A stretch of DNA of 64,000 bases from Ligustrum vulgare (GCA_963555705.1 OY743182.1:53262592-53326591); one strand, 5' to 3'; positions 11,785 through 23,823 are shown, counted from the first letter of the stretch. The notes: generated by a model from the sequence alone, not told the origin. Translations and numbers: made by a program.

Positions 11785-13599
11785 TGTTGACCTATGGTCA
11801 ATTTGACCTTATTGTTTTGATCATAACAAACAAGAATTTATTGTGTTGCTAACAAGTGTGCTTCGAGTGTTTCATGTAATGATAAATATTCAAAGCACTC
11901 TATGTTCAAATCGTCTCTCAAAGATATAAATCAAAATTATGTGATCGAGCACATGAGACGCAAAGAAGATCATGAAAGAATTGAAGATATTCAAAGATCA
12001 AAATTGAGGATGAAAAGCATGACATAAAGATCAAGAATTCAAGCATACAAGATTAGAGTTGATTTAACATATGTAAAGGTATAACACTCTCAATCTTTAG
12101 CGATGAAATTCAACGAGCTCAAAAATGATTTTTATGCATCAAGAAACTTACATGAAAAATCGTCACTTGTATAAAATATTTTTATCTAAGTCAAGATTGT
12201 CTTTCAAAGGTTATTTGATCTTAAATCATGATTATACTATGTTAAACCACTTTGAAAAACAAGTTAGAAACCTAAAAATCGAACATTTTCACGTTTTTCC
12301 AAAAGTCAACTTTCGGTCAACCGCACTATTTCGGTCGACCGAACTTTTGGTCAACCGAAATTTTTCGGTCAACCGAAAGTTCAATGGTAAAATGTGTAAC
12401 GGCTATATTAATGATTCGGTCGATCGAAACTCCAAACTTGGTCGACCGAAACTGGCTGAACTTGAAATTCTTCATCTATAAATAGCCATCACATTTGCAT
12501 TCAATCACAACAACTTAGAAAACATTTTATACAAACTTTCTTGTGAAAATTTATTGTTCTTACTTGGTTTATATTCATCTATTATTTTCATAAAACTTTG
12601 ATTGATCTAAACCTTGTTTTATCAAATTCATCAAAGTTTTTGGAAGAAAGTTTTGTGAAGATTTTTGGTTTTATATTGTTTAAACTTCTTCAACATCTTC
12701 ACACTATATTGGAATTGAAGTGTAAGTCTCTCTTTGCTCTAAACTTGTTTTAATCTTTTACAAGAGAGAAATTCCAATTGAGGAACTTTGATTATTTGTG
12801 CTACAATTTTCATTATCATTTGATTCATCAAAGTTCCATTGCCTAAACACTTTGAGCTTAACTTATTGTTAATTATTCAAGTGTGGCATCTCTTGGTACT
12901 TAATTTGATTCAATATTTTAACAAGAGATCATTTGAAAAACTTTGTTTGATTGCATCGAACTTTTCATTATCATTTGCATCAAAGTTTTTCTCTAACACT
13001 CGAGCTTAATTCATTGCTATCTATTGAAGTGTTAGCCTAACTCTCTCGATACTTAATTTGAGTATATCATTTGTCAAGAGAGTTATTTCAATTGTAAATT
13101 CAATTCATTAAATCTTATGGTTTCGAGAGCCTTGTGAAAACTCGATTGATTGGTTTCGAGAGCCGTGTGAAAACTCGATTGTAAAGGATAGGCGCTCCTT
13201 GTTGTAAGTCGCCTAAGGATTTGGTACTCCTTGTTGTAAGTTACCAAAATAGTGGATTTGGCCTTGCTCGTGACGGAGAGCTCGGTAACGGGGGACGTAG
13301 ATCACGTTGGTTGATTGAACCTCCAAAAATCGCGTTTGCATTCTCTCATCCCCTTTTACTTACTTACATTGCACTTACTCTATTCTATCAACTCATATTG
13401 TGCAACACTATATCTAAGTGCTATACTTGCTTGATCAATTAAGTTTACACATATATAGCACACTACATTGATAGTTTAGTTACTTGTAACACTAAGTGCT
13501 CATAGTTGTACCCATTGATTTTAAGTTTGAGATTATTTATCGAAAAAGTTTTATAAACCAATTCACCCCCCTCTTGATTAGTTTACTCTTGAGCTAACA
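11785..13599 (+). mobile_element. Solo LTR, probably Ty1/copia (1815 bp)
   Basis: It starts TGTTGACC and ends GAGCTAACA, bounded by a perfect 5 bp TSD ATATA (11780-11784 and 13600-13604). It sits inside the Helitron arm; removal restores continuity with the opposite arm. The tract CACCCCCCTCTTG near the end is typical of copia LTR 3' regions. A TATA box CTATAAATAG lies at 12475-12484. No internal region or second LTR exists, so unequal recombination has left a solo LTR. Orientation is set by the TATA box and 3' C-rich tract. Confidence 0.85.
12314..12448 (+). promoter_or_regulatory. Array of six GGTCGACC/GGTCAACC palindromes in U3
   Basis: Six copies of (C/T)GGTC(G/A)A(C/T)CG start at 12314, 12332, 12348, 12366, 12417 and 12439. 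The spacings are 18, 16, 18, 51 and 22 bp. The array ends 27 bp before the TATA box CTATAAATAG, the expected place for LTR enhancers. Enhancer function is inferred. Confidence 0.65.
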
Positions 13600-13931
13600 A
13601 TATATATATACAGGTATAAGCACGTAAAGATCAAATAGTCAAAATATTTAGCATTTTAATTTGTGAACTATATATGCTATTTGTTGTCAGTGACTTTTTA
13701 AAGTGCTTAATACTTTCTTTGAAATGTATTTAACCAAAGTAATTAACAATGAAATTAAATATAATCTTAATTCATTGGAAATTATAAAAAAGTATTTACA
13801 AAATTATAATAATATATAAAAAGTAATAAACATATCTCAAAAGCTTTTGGAAAGATAAGTGTATTATATCTTTAAGTATAAGTGTACTATATAATGGATT
13901 GAATGCTACAGATTCCAAATACCATCCGCTT

Positions 13932-14095
13932 TAAGTCATGTTTGATTTATAAGGTGGAAAATGTTTTCCCATCAAAATAAGTAAGAAAATATTTTCAAGG
14001 CAAATTGCTAAAGTATGCTTCAATTTGTTATACCATAGAAAATATTTTCTAAATCAAATTTTCAATCAAATATCAAACAAATACCATTTTAGGGG
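13932..14095. mobile_element. MITE-like segment, TGTTTGATT family
   Basis: Begins near CATGTTTGATTTATAAGGTG and ends near TCAATCAAATATCAAACAAA. It is inverted relative to 14776-14995, with which it shares GGTGGAAAATGTTTTC-like and AAGTAAGAAAATATTTTC motifs. Confidence 0.45.
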
Positions 14096-14099
14096 AAAA

Positions 14100-14775
14100 A
14101 AAATAACTAAGGTTTTCGATGTAATTTCTTGATCTCTCACGTTGTCCGATTGTTATATCATGATACTTGAAGATTTTTCATAATTATTATTTTAACATCT
14201 TGATTTTGTAAATAAAAGTATAATTTATTGATTAAATATTGATAAATATTTGCTTGGTTAAGAATAAACATACATTTATAATTATTTTGATAATCTTTTT
14301 AAATGAAAGTTGAAAAAAAAAAGTTAAATACAAAAAGAAAATGCAGAAATCATATAAATTTGCATTTTCAATGAAGTTAACAATAAAATTAGTTCAAACA
14401 TATTATGCAAAATCTTAAATTATTACCTTAAGGTTAAAATGTACAATTATGTTATAATTATAAAATTCTAATTAATAAACTTAAAATCATAATTATTTAA
14501 ATATTGATAAAATTACAATTTAATAAATTTAAAACCATTTAACTAAATAAATAAATATTGCAAAATAAAAATATAGTGAATATATGTTTATTTTTTTTAA
14601 TACTTATAGTTTTATTCAATTTTTTTATAATTACACTATTATTTTGAAAATTGAAAAATACGTACTATGGGTGTCAAATTGAAGATCTAAACAAAATTTT
14701 TTATACTAAAGCACAAGTGAGAGCCAACTGTAAACACAACGTCTCTAAAATTACATCAAATATTAAATGTAAGGA
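14100..14775 (-). repeat. Inverted copy of the 16318-16870 repeat
   Basis: AT-rich sequence whose reverse complement matches about 16318-16870, with landmarks GCATTTTCAATGAAGTTAAC and CATGATACTTGAAG-like stretches. A third copy, in plus orientation, lies at 18930-19480. No coding potential. Confidence 0.6.
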
Positions 14776-14995
14776 TATGTTTGATTGACTTAGTTTTTAC
14801 CTAGAAAATGTAACATCATGATAAATATTTTCCACATTTTGTGTTTGTTTTATTTTTGATTGAAAATCTTGATTTAGAAAATATTTTTTATAGGACAACA
14901 AATTGAAGCTTACTTTAATAATTTTCTTTGAAAATATTTTCTTACTTATTTGGTGAGAAAATATTTTCCACCTTAGAAATCAGACATAGCATAAA
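14776..14995. mobile_element. MITE-like segment, TGTTTGATT family
   Basis: Starts near ATGTTTGATTGACTTAG and ends near CCACCTTAGAAATCAGACAT. Inverted partner of 13932-14095 and a relative of 7341-7786. Confidence 0.45.
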
Positions 14996-15529
14996 AGTCT
15001 TATTTTGATAGATGTGATAAAATAAAATTAAAAAAATGAAATCGTTATTTTTGCGGATGGAATCTATAGCCGTCAATCCATTGTATAGTACACTTATACT
15101 TAAAGATATTACACTTATCTTCCCAAAAACTTTTGAGATATGTTTATTACTTTTTATATATTATTGTAATTTTGTAAATGCTTACACTTTTACTTAAAGA
15201 TATATACACTTATCTTCTCAAAAGCTTTTGAGATATGTTTATTACTTTTTATATATTGTTGTAATTTTGTAAATGCTTTTTTATAATTTCCAATGAATTG
15301 AGATTATATTTAGTTTCATTGTTAATTACTTTGGTTAAATACAGTTCAAAGAAAGTATTAAGGACTTTAAAAAGTCACTGACGACAGATAGCATATATAA
15401 CTATTTCACAAATTAAAATGCTGTCACTATCATCGTCTGATCCAAGCCTGACTTTCAAATTTAATCGAAGATAATTTCATCTAATTTTCTCATATGCAAT
15501 GAAAATCAATAAAAGTTAAGACCAATTGC

Positions 15530-15702
15530 TTTCTAATTTCGATTTTTTTTGTAAGAAACAAGTTTTCAACGATCAACTATACGTTGCTGTTTCAAGAGTT
15601 ACAAATCGCAAGGATTTAAATTTTTTGATCCGCAACAAGAATAACAATCAAAGTAATTCAACAACAAACGTTGTATTTAAGGAAGTATTCCATAATTTGT
15701 AA
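15530..15702 (+). pseudogene. Second Helitron helicase C-terminus, plus strand
   Basis: Inverted counterpart of 11459-11640. Readable pieces include NDQLYVAVSRVTNRKDLNFL and NVVFKEVFHNL, then a stop at about 15702. A frame break near 15550 and loss of upstream domains make it a pseudogene. Confidence 0.7.
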
Positions 15703-16317
15703 TCGCGTATCTGTTTTTCATTCCATTTTTTTAAAATTTCTACAAAATATCATTCAATTTCTCCGTGAAGTCTTTTTAAACTTCTACATATTTTTCCTCA
15801 AATATGAACATAAATATAGTCTTACTCATAAAATATTAACATTATTATTGCAAAAAATAAAAAACAGTGCATCGCACGTGTGAAATAATAGTGTATTATT
15901 TAAATATATAAATTGACATTTTATTATTTAAATATATAAATTAACATTTACTATCCAAATAAGTTTTTAATAATTTAGATTAGTTATATTTCTCACGTTT
16001 GATAACCTTAAAACTTTTGATTAAAACTCAATTCAAAGTCAATAATTAATTTTAATCACACATTTCGTAGGTCATACAACTTTCAATCAAACATTCCTTC
16101 AATTTTTATCAAAATCTAATAAAAACTTAATTTTATTCCCTACCAACAGTAGGGGCATTGCTTTTTAAATTTTAATAATTATTGTAATAGAATATTATTA
16201 TTTTATTCATTTTTTATTTGTTTTGATTATGTAAAATTATTAATATTTTACAAATACTTATCGATATATATATATTGCGGAAAACAATTTTCGTGCATTG
16301 CACTGGATGAATAATAG
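15703..16317 (+). mobile_element. Two stacked Helitron-like 3' termini
   Basis: GTGCATCGCACGTGTGAAATAATAG ends at 15891 and GTGCATTGCACTGGATG...AATAATAG ends at 16317, both followed by T. The outer one mirrors the 10832 terminus. Both have ATAG instead of CTAG, a degenerate end. Confidence 0.55.
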
Positions 16318-17092
16318 TAATAGTGTAATTATAAAAAATATGAATAAAACTATAAGTATTTAAAAAATAAACATGTAATCACTATATTTTAATTTTGCAA
16401 TATTTATTTATTTAGTTCAAATATGGTTTTAAATTTTTTTTAAATTGTAATTTTATCAATATTTAAATTTTTACATAATTATGATTTTAAGTTTATTAAT
16501 TAGAATTTTATAATTATAACATAATTAAACATTTTAATCTTAAGGTAATAATTTAAAAATTGAAATAATTAGTTTGAACTAATTTTATTGTTAACTTCAT
16601 TGAAAATGCAAATTTACATGATTTCTGCATTTGCTTTTTGTATTTAATTTTTTTTTTAACTTTCATTCAAATAGATTATCAAAATAATTATAAATGTATG
16701 TTTATTCTCAACCAAGCAAATATTTATAAATATTTAATCAATAAATTATACTTTTATTTATAAAATCAAGAAGTTAAAATAATAATTACGAAAAATCTTC
16801 CGAGTATCATGATATAACAATCAGACAACGTTGGAGATCAAGAAATTATATCGAAAATCTTATATCATATATATAATCTTTACACAATTATTAAAATTAA
16901 GAACGATTAAAAATATTAACATTCATTCGACTCACTTTTTAACTATACACATTTTTTAAAATTATTTTTCAACCAGACATTTTATTTTGAAAACAACAAT
17001 ATTTTTTATTATAAAAAAAAACAAAGCCTTTACACGGAGGTTTTAATTTATTAAATAGTTAATAATAGCATATATAATATATATTTTAGAAA
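16318..17092 (+). repeat. AT-rich repeat next to Helitron end
   Basis: Present three times in the window: here, inverted at 14100-14660, and in plus orientation at 18930-19480. No gene was seen. The MULE-type MITE at 17093 interrupts its end; the 19480 copy shows the uninterrupted form. Confidence 0.6.
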
Positions 17093-18191
17093 GGGTAATT
17101 ATATTACCACCACAAAATTTATTCACTACACCACATTATAATCACACCACAATTAAAATATATTTTCAATAAATACACCACAACAAATTTACAATAATAC
17201 TCCTAATCCTATAAAAACTTAAAAAAATAATAATATTATTGTGGTGTACTTATCATCCCAAATTCCCAATATTTCTTCCATTTTTCTTCATCATTGCCAC
17301 CTATTGTTTCCTTAATTACAATTAATTAGGTTCAAATTTCCATGTTACACATTTTTTAATTGATGTTTGATGGATAATTGAAACAATAAGATATTCAATT
17401 TCATATAAACATAGTAGGTGGTTGACTTCTAAATACTTGATACACATTTTTTTTTAAAATACTAGATGCAATTGGAATCACTAATTTTTTTTAATATTAG
17501 ATGCAACTGAAAACATAATAGGTGGAATGCAGTATGAACACGCAAATATATGTAATTGAAAAATCATAGAATTTGAAAACCGAATATAAAATTTAATTGC
17601 AAATCAAATATAATTAAATAACAAAAATCCTGGGTGACATCAAAATATAGGGAACCTTGAACAATAAAAATCTTTCACTAACCTAAAGTCCTAAACTTTA
17701 ATTTATGTTAATGTTTGCATGATGTTATTATTTGAAAACTCATATGAAATTATTGTATTAACATCTATTCTAATTAACTTGATATTGAAAAGCAAAAATA
17801 TAAAATAACAAGAAGAACAAGATGATTTAGAAAAATAAACATAGAGAAGATAAGAGAATATTTGAAAGATGTGATGTATATAAAAATTATTTTTAGTGAG
17901 ATAATATTAAAAGAATCTGTATGTAATTTTATTTATGTCTATTTTTATAAATAAAGAAAATACTTTAAATTGTGGTGTAAAAAATAAATTTTGTGGTGGC
18001 AATATAGTCACCATAAATATAAAGAAGAAAAGAAAATAAATTTATTTGAAAGATTGTGGTGTATTTAAAAATAGTGAGAGAAAAATAAAAGGATATTTTT
18101 GTAATTTCTTTTATGTCTATTTTAATCAATAAAGAAATCACTTAAAAAATTGGTGTAAGAATTAAATTTTGTGGTGGCAATATAGCCACCC
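17093..18191. mobile_element. MULE-type MITE (1.1 kb) with 9 bp TSD
   Basis: The ends are GGGTAATTATATTACCACC and, inverted, GGGTGGCTATATTGCCACC. The TSD TTTTAGAAA is perfect (17084-17092 and 18192-18200). The paralogous repeat at about 19457-19470 reads TTTTAGAAAGATTG with no insertion, a natural empty site. A 9 bp TSD points to Mutator-like elements. The interior repeats the terminal motif TTTTGTGGTGGCAATATAG at about 17980-18010, suggesting an internal duplication or nested copy. No transposase. Confidence 0.85.
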
Positions 18192-18370
18192 TTTTAGAAA
18201 CTATGATTTATTATTTAAAGAGTAATAAATATTATCTATATGAATTTTTATTTTAGTTATTTTTTTCCTAAAATTGTAAGTGCATTTTGGAGGGAAAATA
18301 ATATTTATTGCTTCTCTCTCTTTACTTCTACTTTTATACATTTATGTATATGTATATGTATATGTATAGG
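18192..18370 (+). repeat. End of interrupted repeat and (TATATG)n run
   Basis: Continues the 16318-17092 repeat; matches about 19470-19590. Ends in a TATATG microsatellite (about 18344-18368). Confidence 0.5.
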
Positions 18371-18900
18371 CTATTATTTACCTTGTGTGATGCACGGGAG
18401 TTGTTTTCCGCAATATCTATTTCGATTAGTATTCGTAAAATGTTAATACTTATACATAATCAAAACAAATAAAAAAATGCATAAAATAATAATATTTTAT
18501 TATAATAATTATTAAAATTTTAAAAAAAATATAATTCCCCTATTTGGTAGAGAATCAATTCAAATTTTTAGTAAATTTTTATAAAAGTTGATGAAATGTG
18601 TGGTTGAAAGTTATTTGACCAACGAAATATGTGATTAAAATTAATTGTTGACTTAAGTTGAATTTTAATCAAAAGTTTTATAGTTAGCAAACATAATGAA
18701 ATTTATTTGACCAACGAAATATGTGATTAAAATTAATTGTTGACTTTAAGTTGAATTTTAATCAAAAGTTTTATAGTTAGCAAACATAAGAAATATAACT
18801 AATATAAATTATTAAAAAATATTTTGACAGTAAATGCTAATTTATATATTTAAATAATAAAATGTCAATTTATATATTTAAATAATAAATGATCGTAGGC
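18371..18900 (-). mobile_element. Third Helitron-like 3' end, minus orientation
   Basis: Minus strand ends CCGTGCATCACACAAGGTAAATAATAG at 18371 and resembles the 10832 end. A 92 bp tandem duplication lies inside (18611-18702 and 18703-18796). No helicase remnant is visible. Confidence 0.55.
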
Positions 18901-19660
18901 TTCAATAATTTTTATAAGTTATTGTTAACTTAATTGAAAATGGAAATTTACATTATTTCTGCATTTTTCTTATGTATTTAACATTTTTTTCAACTTTCAT
19001 TCAACAAATTATCAAAATAATTATAAATGTGTGTTTATTCTCAACCAAGAAAATATTTATAACTATTTAATCAACAAAATTTGATTTTTATTTACAAAAT
19101 TAAGAAGTTAAAATAACAATTACAAAAATATTCAATTATTATGATATAACAATCGGACAACTTGGGAAATCAAGAAATTATATCGAAAACCTTATACCAT
19201 ATAATATTTACACAATTATTAAAATTAAGAATGATTAAAAATATCAGCATCCATTCTATAACTTTATCTATAAATTTATTTACAAACAACACATTTTTTA
19301 CTCACTTTTTAACTATACACATTTTTTAAAACAAATTTTCAACCAAGTATTTTATCTCAAAAATAGCAATATTTTTTTTATAAACAAAAACAAATTAAGC
19401 CTTTGAACGGGGTTTTAATTTATTAAATAGTTAATAATAATTTATATAATATATATTTTAGAAAGATTGATTTATTATTTAAAGGATAATAATTATTATC
19501 TACACGAATTTTTATTTTAGTTATTTTTTTCCTAAAATTGTAAGTGCATTTTTGAGGAAAAATGACATTTATTGCTTCTCTCTCCTCAATTCTAGATATA
19601 TAGATATAGATAGATATAGATATGTATACATATAGATAGTTAGATATGTTTCACACTAGT
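18901..19660 (+). repeat. Third copy of the AT-rich repeat
   Basis: Matches 16500-17092 and 18192-18350 without the MULE-type insertion. Ends with a TAGATA-type microsatellite (about 19597-19650). Confidence 0.55.
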
Positions 19661-20449
19661 AATTTCGATTTTTCCCTAATTTTTCTTATAAATAGAAAAC
19701 TTTCAAAATCAAAAAGAGGGGTTAGAGAAAATAGGGTATACGAACTTTTTTTATAAATATTTTTTATCATAGTGAATTAATAGAGTGGCAAAAGTGAACA
19801 TAGTCTCATACTAATATATAAGTCATGTGTGTTCTTATGTATCTATTTTATTACTCTCAACGCATAGAATTAAGCGGTTTCTAATTAGTTCAAATTATTG
19901 ATTCAAAATGCATATGTTGATTACTGATTCTCCTTAATCTTATCATATTTAAGAATCCAAAAAGTTTCCGATCAAAATAAATAAATAAATAAAATAAGAA
20001 TCCAAAAAGTTTCGAAGAGTACTTGTCCAGAAAATAGAAAGCCTGCATATATAGTAGGATAGGTGACAAAATGAGGAAAAAAGAATTGTCTTTCTAAAGT
20101 AATATTACTATATCCACCTTAACATTTTTACATACAAGGTTTAAAAACATGGTTTAAAAAAAATTATCTTAAAAAAATACAAGAAAAGTTTCAAAATCAG
20201 CATGAGACAGCTGATGTAGCCAGGATTTCGAGTGAGTGGGGGGCCAAAATTCTCAAATGGTGAGAAGGGAGAGGCAGAGGCCCTCTCCCGGGATTCCGCC
20301 CTCGAAATTTTTTCAGAACAAGAAGCTTGAGACCGAAGGGAAAAAAGGAGAAGTAAGGTCCGACCGAAGCAACAAAGGGTTGCAAAGGCATTGGAGGAAC
20401 AATCCGAATGGCCGGAGACATTATTAGCCAAAGTTTGGAATAAACTCTA
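19661..20449. other. Intergenic with a decayed GC-richer repeat
   Basis: AT-rich up to about 20200. Then about 20215-20420 has a GC-richer segment starting TGTAGCCAGGATTTCG, a motif common in repetitive plant DNA. ORFs in it overlap on both strands and look spurious. Confidence 0.35.
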
Positions 20450-20822
20450 GTGACCAAGGAACAAGTGGTCAGAGGTGTGGAGTTCAAAATAGTGATTTTG
20501 ATTCAGTTGTTGAGGAAGTTCAACAAGAAAATGATGAAGAAGTTGTTGAAAATGATGGAGTTCAACAAGAAGCTACTCAAGAAAGCTTGTATGACTATCT
20601 ATTAGTCATGGATGGTGAAAGGAGGCAGGTAAACCCTAATCCTAGTTTTTATTCCATTAGTCTAAAAGAGTGTTATCTTTTGACAGGTATTAAGGAATCT
20701 ACAAGTTGTGGAGAAGCTAGGATGATTCAAAGTGCAATGCAAGTGAAGATGTTTTCTCCTAAACCATCAAATCAAAAGGCTTGGAAGGATGAAAGCTTCC
20801 AAGAGGACTTTCGGAATAGGTG
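20450..20822 (+). pseudogene. Copia integrase-RT linker fragment
   Basis: Frame is open with an acidic stretch (EEVQQENDEEVVEN), then LYDYLLVMDGERRQVNPNPS and a KAWKDESFQEDF stretch. This resembles the copia linker between integrase and reverse transcriptase, where Y-L-L-x-x-D-x-x-R-R is followed by a W-K-x-A-M-like segment. No flanking integrase or reverse transcriptase was found. It may instead be sequence captured by the adjacent TRIM. Confidence 0.4.
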
Positions 20823-20875
20823 AAGGTAAATTTAGATTAGGTGGAGGTTTGGTTTAAGCCAAGGTGAAGGAATGT

Positions 20876-21297
20876 GGTATCAGAGCCGGAACGATTGTCT
20901 GGTGGACGTACGATCGAGTGGATGTGACTCCTAACAATGGCAGATGAATCGAGATGATGAACCTCAAGATGAAGAATTCCTGCGGTTTCTCACGAGATGG
21001 AAAGATCCATGGTAACATAGTGTACAGCGGCTATGGTGGATTATCTCGGTGAATGGTGATCTCTTTGAGCATGAGGAGATTTGACGGGATTTATCTTGAG
21101 GGAGGGCCAGATGGACCAGGTGTACCTCGTGGGCCTTATTTGAGGGAGGGATTGTTGGGATGCAAACAATCCCACATCGGTTGTGAGGAAGGAAATAAAC
21201 CACCATATAACCCAAGTGAGCTACTCCACCCATTACCAATTGGTTTTGGATTGGAACCTCATTTGGGTCTGGGGTTTGGACTTGGGATTGGGCAAAA
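20876..21297 (+). mobile_element. TRIM element fragment (PBS to 3' LTR)
   Basis: A primer-binding site TGGTATCAGAGCCGG (20877-20891), complementary to initiator tRNA-Met, is followed by about 250 bp of non-coding DNA. Then comes a purine-rich tract and an LTR start TGTTGGGATGCAAACAATCC near 21149. The CAATCCCACATCGG motif is typical of plant TRIM LTRs. The 5' LTR is missing and the 3' LTR end is unclear. Confidence 0.6.
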
Positions 21298-22331
21298 TTA
21301 AAAATATACATGGTCCCAACAAAGTAACAACTAACCAGTGTAGGTAGTAATTCACAAAAGAAAAAACCTATAACTAAAAAGTAAATGTAAACTTTCAAGG
21401 TGAGAAACACCATTATGAGCATTGTATCCAATTCTTGTATAAACATAATGATTGCAAAGAGAGAATTAAGATCAAAGGAAATAAATTTAAGATGTCAATT
21501 TTTATTATTATTATTTTTTTACTTAAAATTTTTTTTTTTTCCCCAACACTCTCGCTGGGCCTACACTGGCTTCGTGATTGGCCGTGCTAAATCCACCAAA
21601 TGTGAATGTGCAAGTACGTAAATTTTAAAGGTTTATGAAAGAATCTTTGTCTCAAATAAGTACAAGAAGACCACGACACAATCCAAAATTTCTATTGAAT
21701 GGCCATTTTCAAGTTTAATTGGTTTCATGGAAATGAGCTATTAATCACAATATCATAGAAAAGTATCCATTTGAACATGAATGTCGATCGAATTTATCCA
21801 AGCTAATTAACATGTGAGCTATATGATATAAAGGAAAGAGGTTCTTCTAGGCCGGCTTTATTGAGCTTGTTGAGAATTAAAAATCTAATTCTATATCATC
21901 AAGAGCTATAAAAATGTAGTAGGAAAATAAAGGCATTAAGAATACAAAAGATTAATAGATATTCGTCCTAATGTGAAATTATGTTGCTACAACAACTCAC
22001 TACTTTGAAGAGAAGTTTACAAAGAAAAATGTTCCCTGCTAGAGGGATAGGGGTCTAGAGATGACAACTCTCTATTTATAGGAAGAATTAGATCAAAATT
22101 GAAATTGCAAATATGAAATTTCTAAATAGAATTAGAATTCAATCTTTGTCGAGATTTAGCTAACTCAAATATTGTATGTAATGTTTCAAAAAAAAAAAAA
22201 ATTGTATGTAATGCTTATAACATGTTTAGTATGTAGTATATCTTCATTAAGCACAATAAACATTTTTTTTAAAAAAATCAAGTGAATTGTTGTCTACTTC
22301 AATATATCAAACAATCGATAGTTAAAAAATC

Positions 22332-22384
<53 letters not shown>

Positions 22385-23579
22385 AACATAACCGTCACAT
22401 AAATTCACACACAACTTCTCGCCTACTTTTACCTTTCATTTTAGACAATTTCTTAATTTTATCAATTTATTTTAATAACCGAATTAGGAGAGTTCAATTA
22501 ATGCAACTTGTAATAAATGATTTATGGATTTGTGAAAAAGAAATTTATAAAAAGTCAAATTATAGATTATTTTTATTCTTTCGATAATTATTGCATTATT
22601 TTGAAATTGAAAAATGTGCAACATGAATGTTAAATCCAAGATCTCAACGAGAAGTTTAATGTAAGCTAACAAATGAGTGCAAATTCTAAACAAATCCTTC
22701 GTAAAATCGTCTCAAATATTAAATGTAAAAGTTTTAACTATACTTTTTACTTTTTCAAGTATCCAATCTTTTTAATTTATCTCATTTAAGTCCTAATTAA
22801 AATGATACATATCATTTCTTACCTAAATTCAATTTGACCTAAATAATTAATGTCGAATTTTTTCTTATCAAATTGAAAGAAATAATAGATATCCGATCTT
22901 TCTAAGTAAATGCAATTATCATTTTAATTTCAACTTTAGGTTCCGATAATTGATTTAATTTGTAAAATATATATTACATAATTTATTAATTAGTGCATTA
23001 AATTGTATCAAAAATAAAAATAGAAGGTGCTAGCAAACTCATTCTATTTAAAAATATAATATGGTCAACACGTTTATTTAACATGTACAAAAATATATTT
23101 TTTTGGTAACATGACCCTTTAACTACCTGGTGAAAAATAAAAAATCACGTTGCATTGGAAACCACTAAATAGAGTATGTTGATGAAGACTACAGATTAAA
23201 ATAATTTTAAATGTGTGGTTGAAAGTGAAGGAGTGTGATATAAAAAAATAAAATAATGGTCAAATCAATCAATTGAATGGTTGAAAATGAAATTTATTTT
23301 TATTTTATTTTATTTTATTTTTATTTTTTTAAGAATGTATGGTTAAAAAGTAGTGTTGCATTTGTGAAAAATGAGTAAAATCAATTAAACGTAAGCTCGG
23401 TTTTTGTTTCAAATCAAAATTATAAAGTATAGAATATGTCACGTGTCCAAATCTTACTTCGCCTAAATAGACTAAGAAAAGTAGAGAATGAACAATTAGC
23501 TATTAAAAGAAAAATATGGAAGTCGCAACTTTATATTTTACTTTCTGAGTATTTTTCATTAATGCACAATGTATGTATG
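21298..23579. other. Intergenic, includes (TTA)n microsatellite
   Basis: No gene was found. A (TTA)n run lies at 22332-22383. About 22600-22740 resembles 14660-14770 (shared AAATATTAAATGTAA and AAGATCT-type stretches). Poly-T tracts cause the leucine-rich ORF at 22282-22587, which is not credible. Confidence 0.45.
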
Positions 23580-23730
23580 CAAGGGCGGAGCCAGCCCATT
23601 TGTTTGGGCTAGGCCAAATTTCATTTGGGATGGACTTTGCCTAAGAATTTTATTTATTTATTTATTTATTTTTTTCTAAAAGGAATTTTTGGGCCAGGGC
23701 CCAGTTGGCCCACCCCTGGCTCCGCCCTTG
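23580..23730. mobile_element. Short hAT-type MITE (151 bp)
   Basis: Perfect 15 bp inverted ends CAAGGGCGGAGCCAG and CTGGCTCCGCCCTTG. Flanking TATGTATG on both sides (23572-23579, 23731-23738) fits an 8 bp TSD, though it lies in a TATG microsatellite and could be coincidental. A second copy is at 38014-38167. Confidence 0.75.
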
Positions 23731-23823
23731 TATGTATGTATGTATGTATGTATATAAGTTACTTCCCTCTTTAATTTCATATTGTGCTTAGAAAAGTTAT
23801 GTTATTCATACAAGGATTTAGAT

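Larger units (their letters stand above)
10832..16317. repeat. Large inverted repeat with Helitron-type 3' ends at both tips
   Basis: The left arm (about 10832-11784 plus 13605-13925) is inverted relative to the right arm (about 15055-16317), each about 1.27 kb once the solo LTR is removed. Matching landmarks: terminal GTGCATCACAC/GTGCATTGCAC hairpin region, the stretch around AGGGGCATTG, helicase C-terminus remnants, and the AAGTCACTGAC region. The loop (about 13926-15054) holds further inverted MITE-like pieces. Arms have diverged by substitutions and indels, so the structure is not recent. Confidence 0.7.

Noticed and set aside
13221..13442. 73-residue ORF
   Set aside because: Lies wholly within the solo LTR and ends near its 3' C-rich region; not a gene.
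20141..20487. Overlapping ORFs of about 96 residues on the minus strand
   Set aside because: They overlap in two frames, span a repetitive GC-richer segment and show no domain or conserved codon pattern.
22282..22587. Leucine-run ORF of 101 residues
   Set aside because: Produced by a (TTA)n microsatellite.
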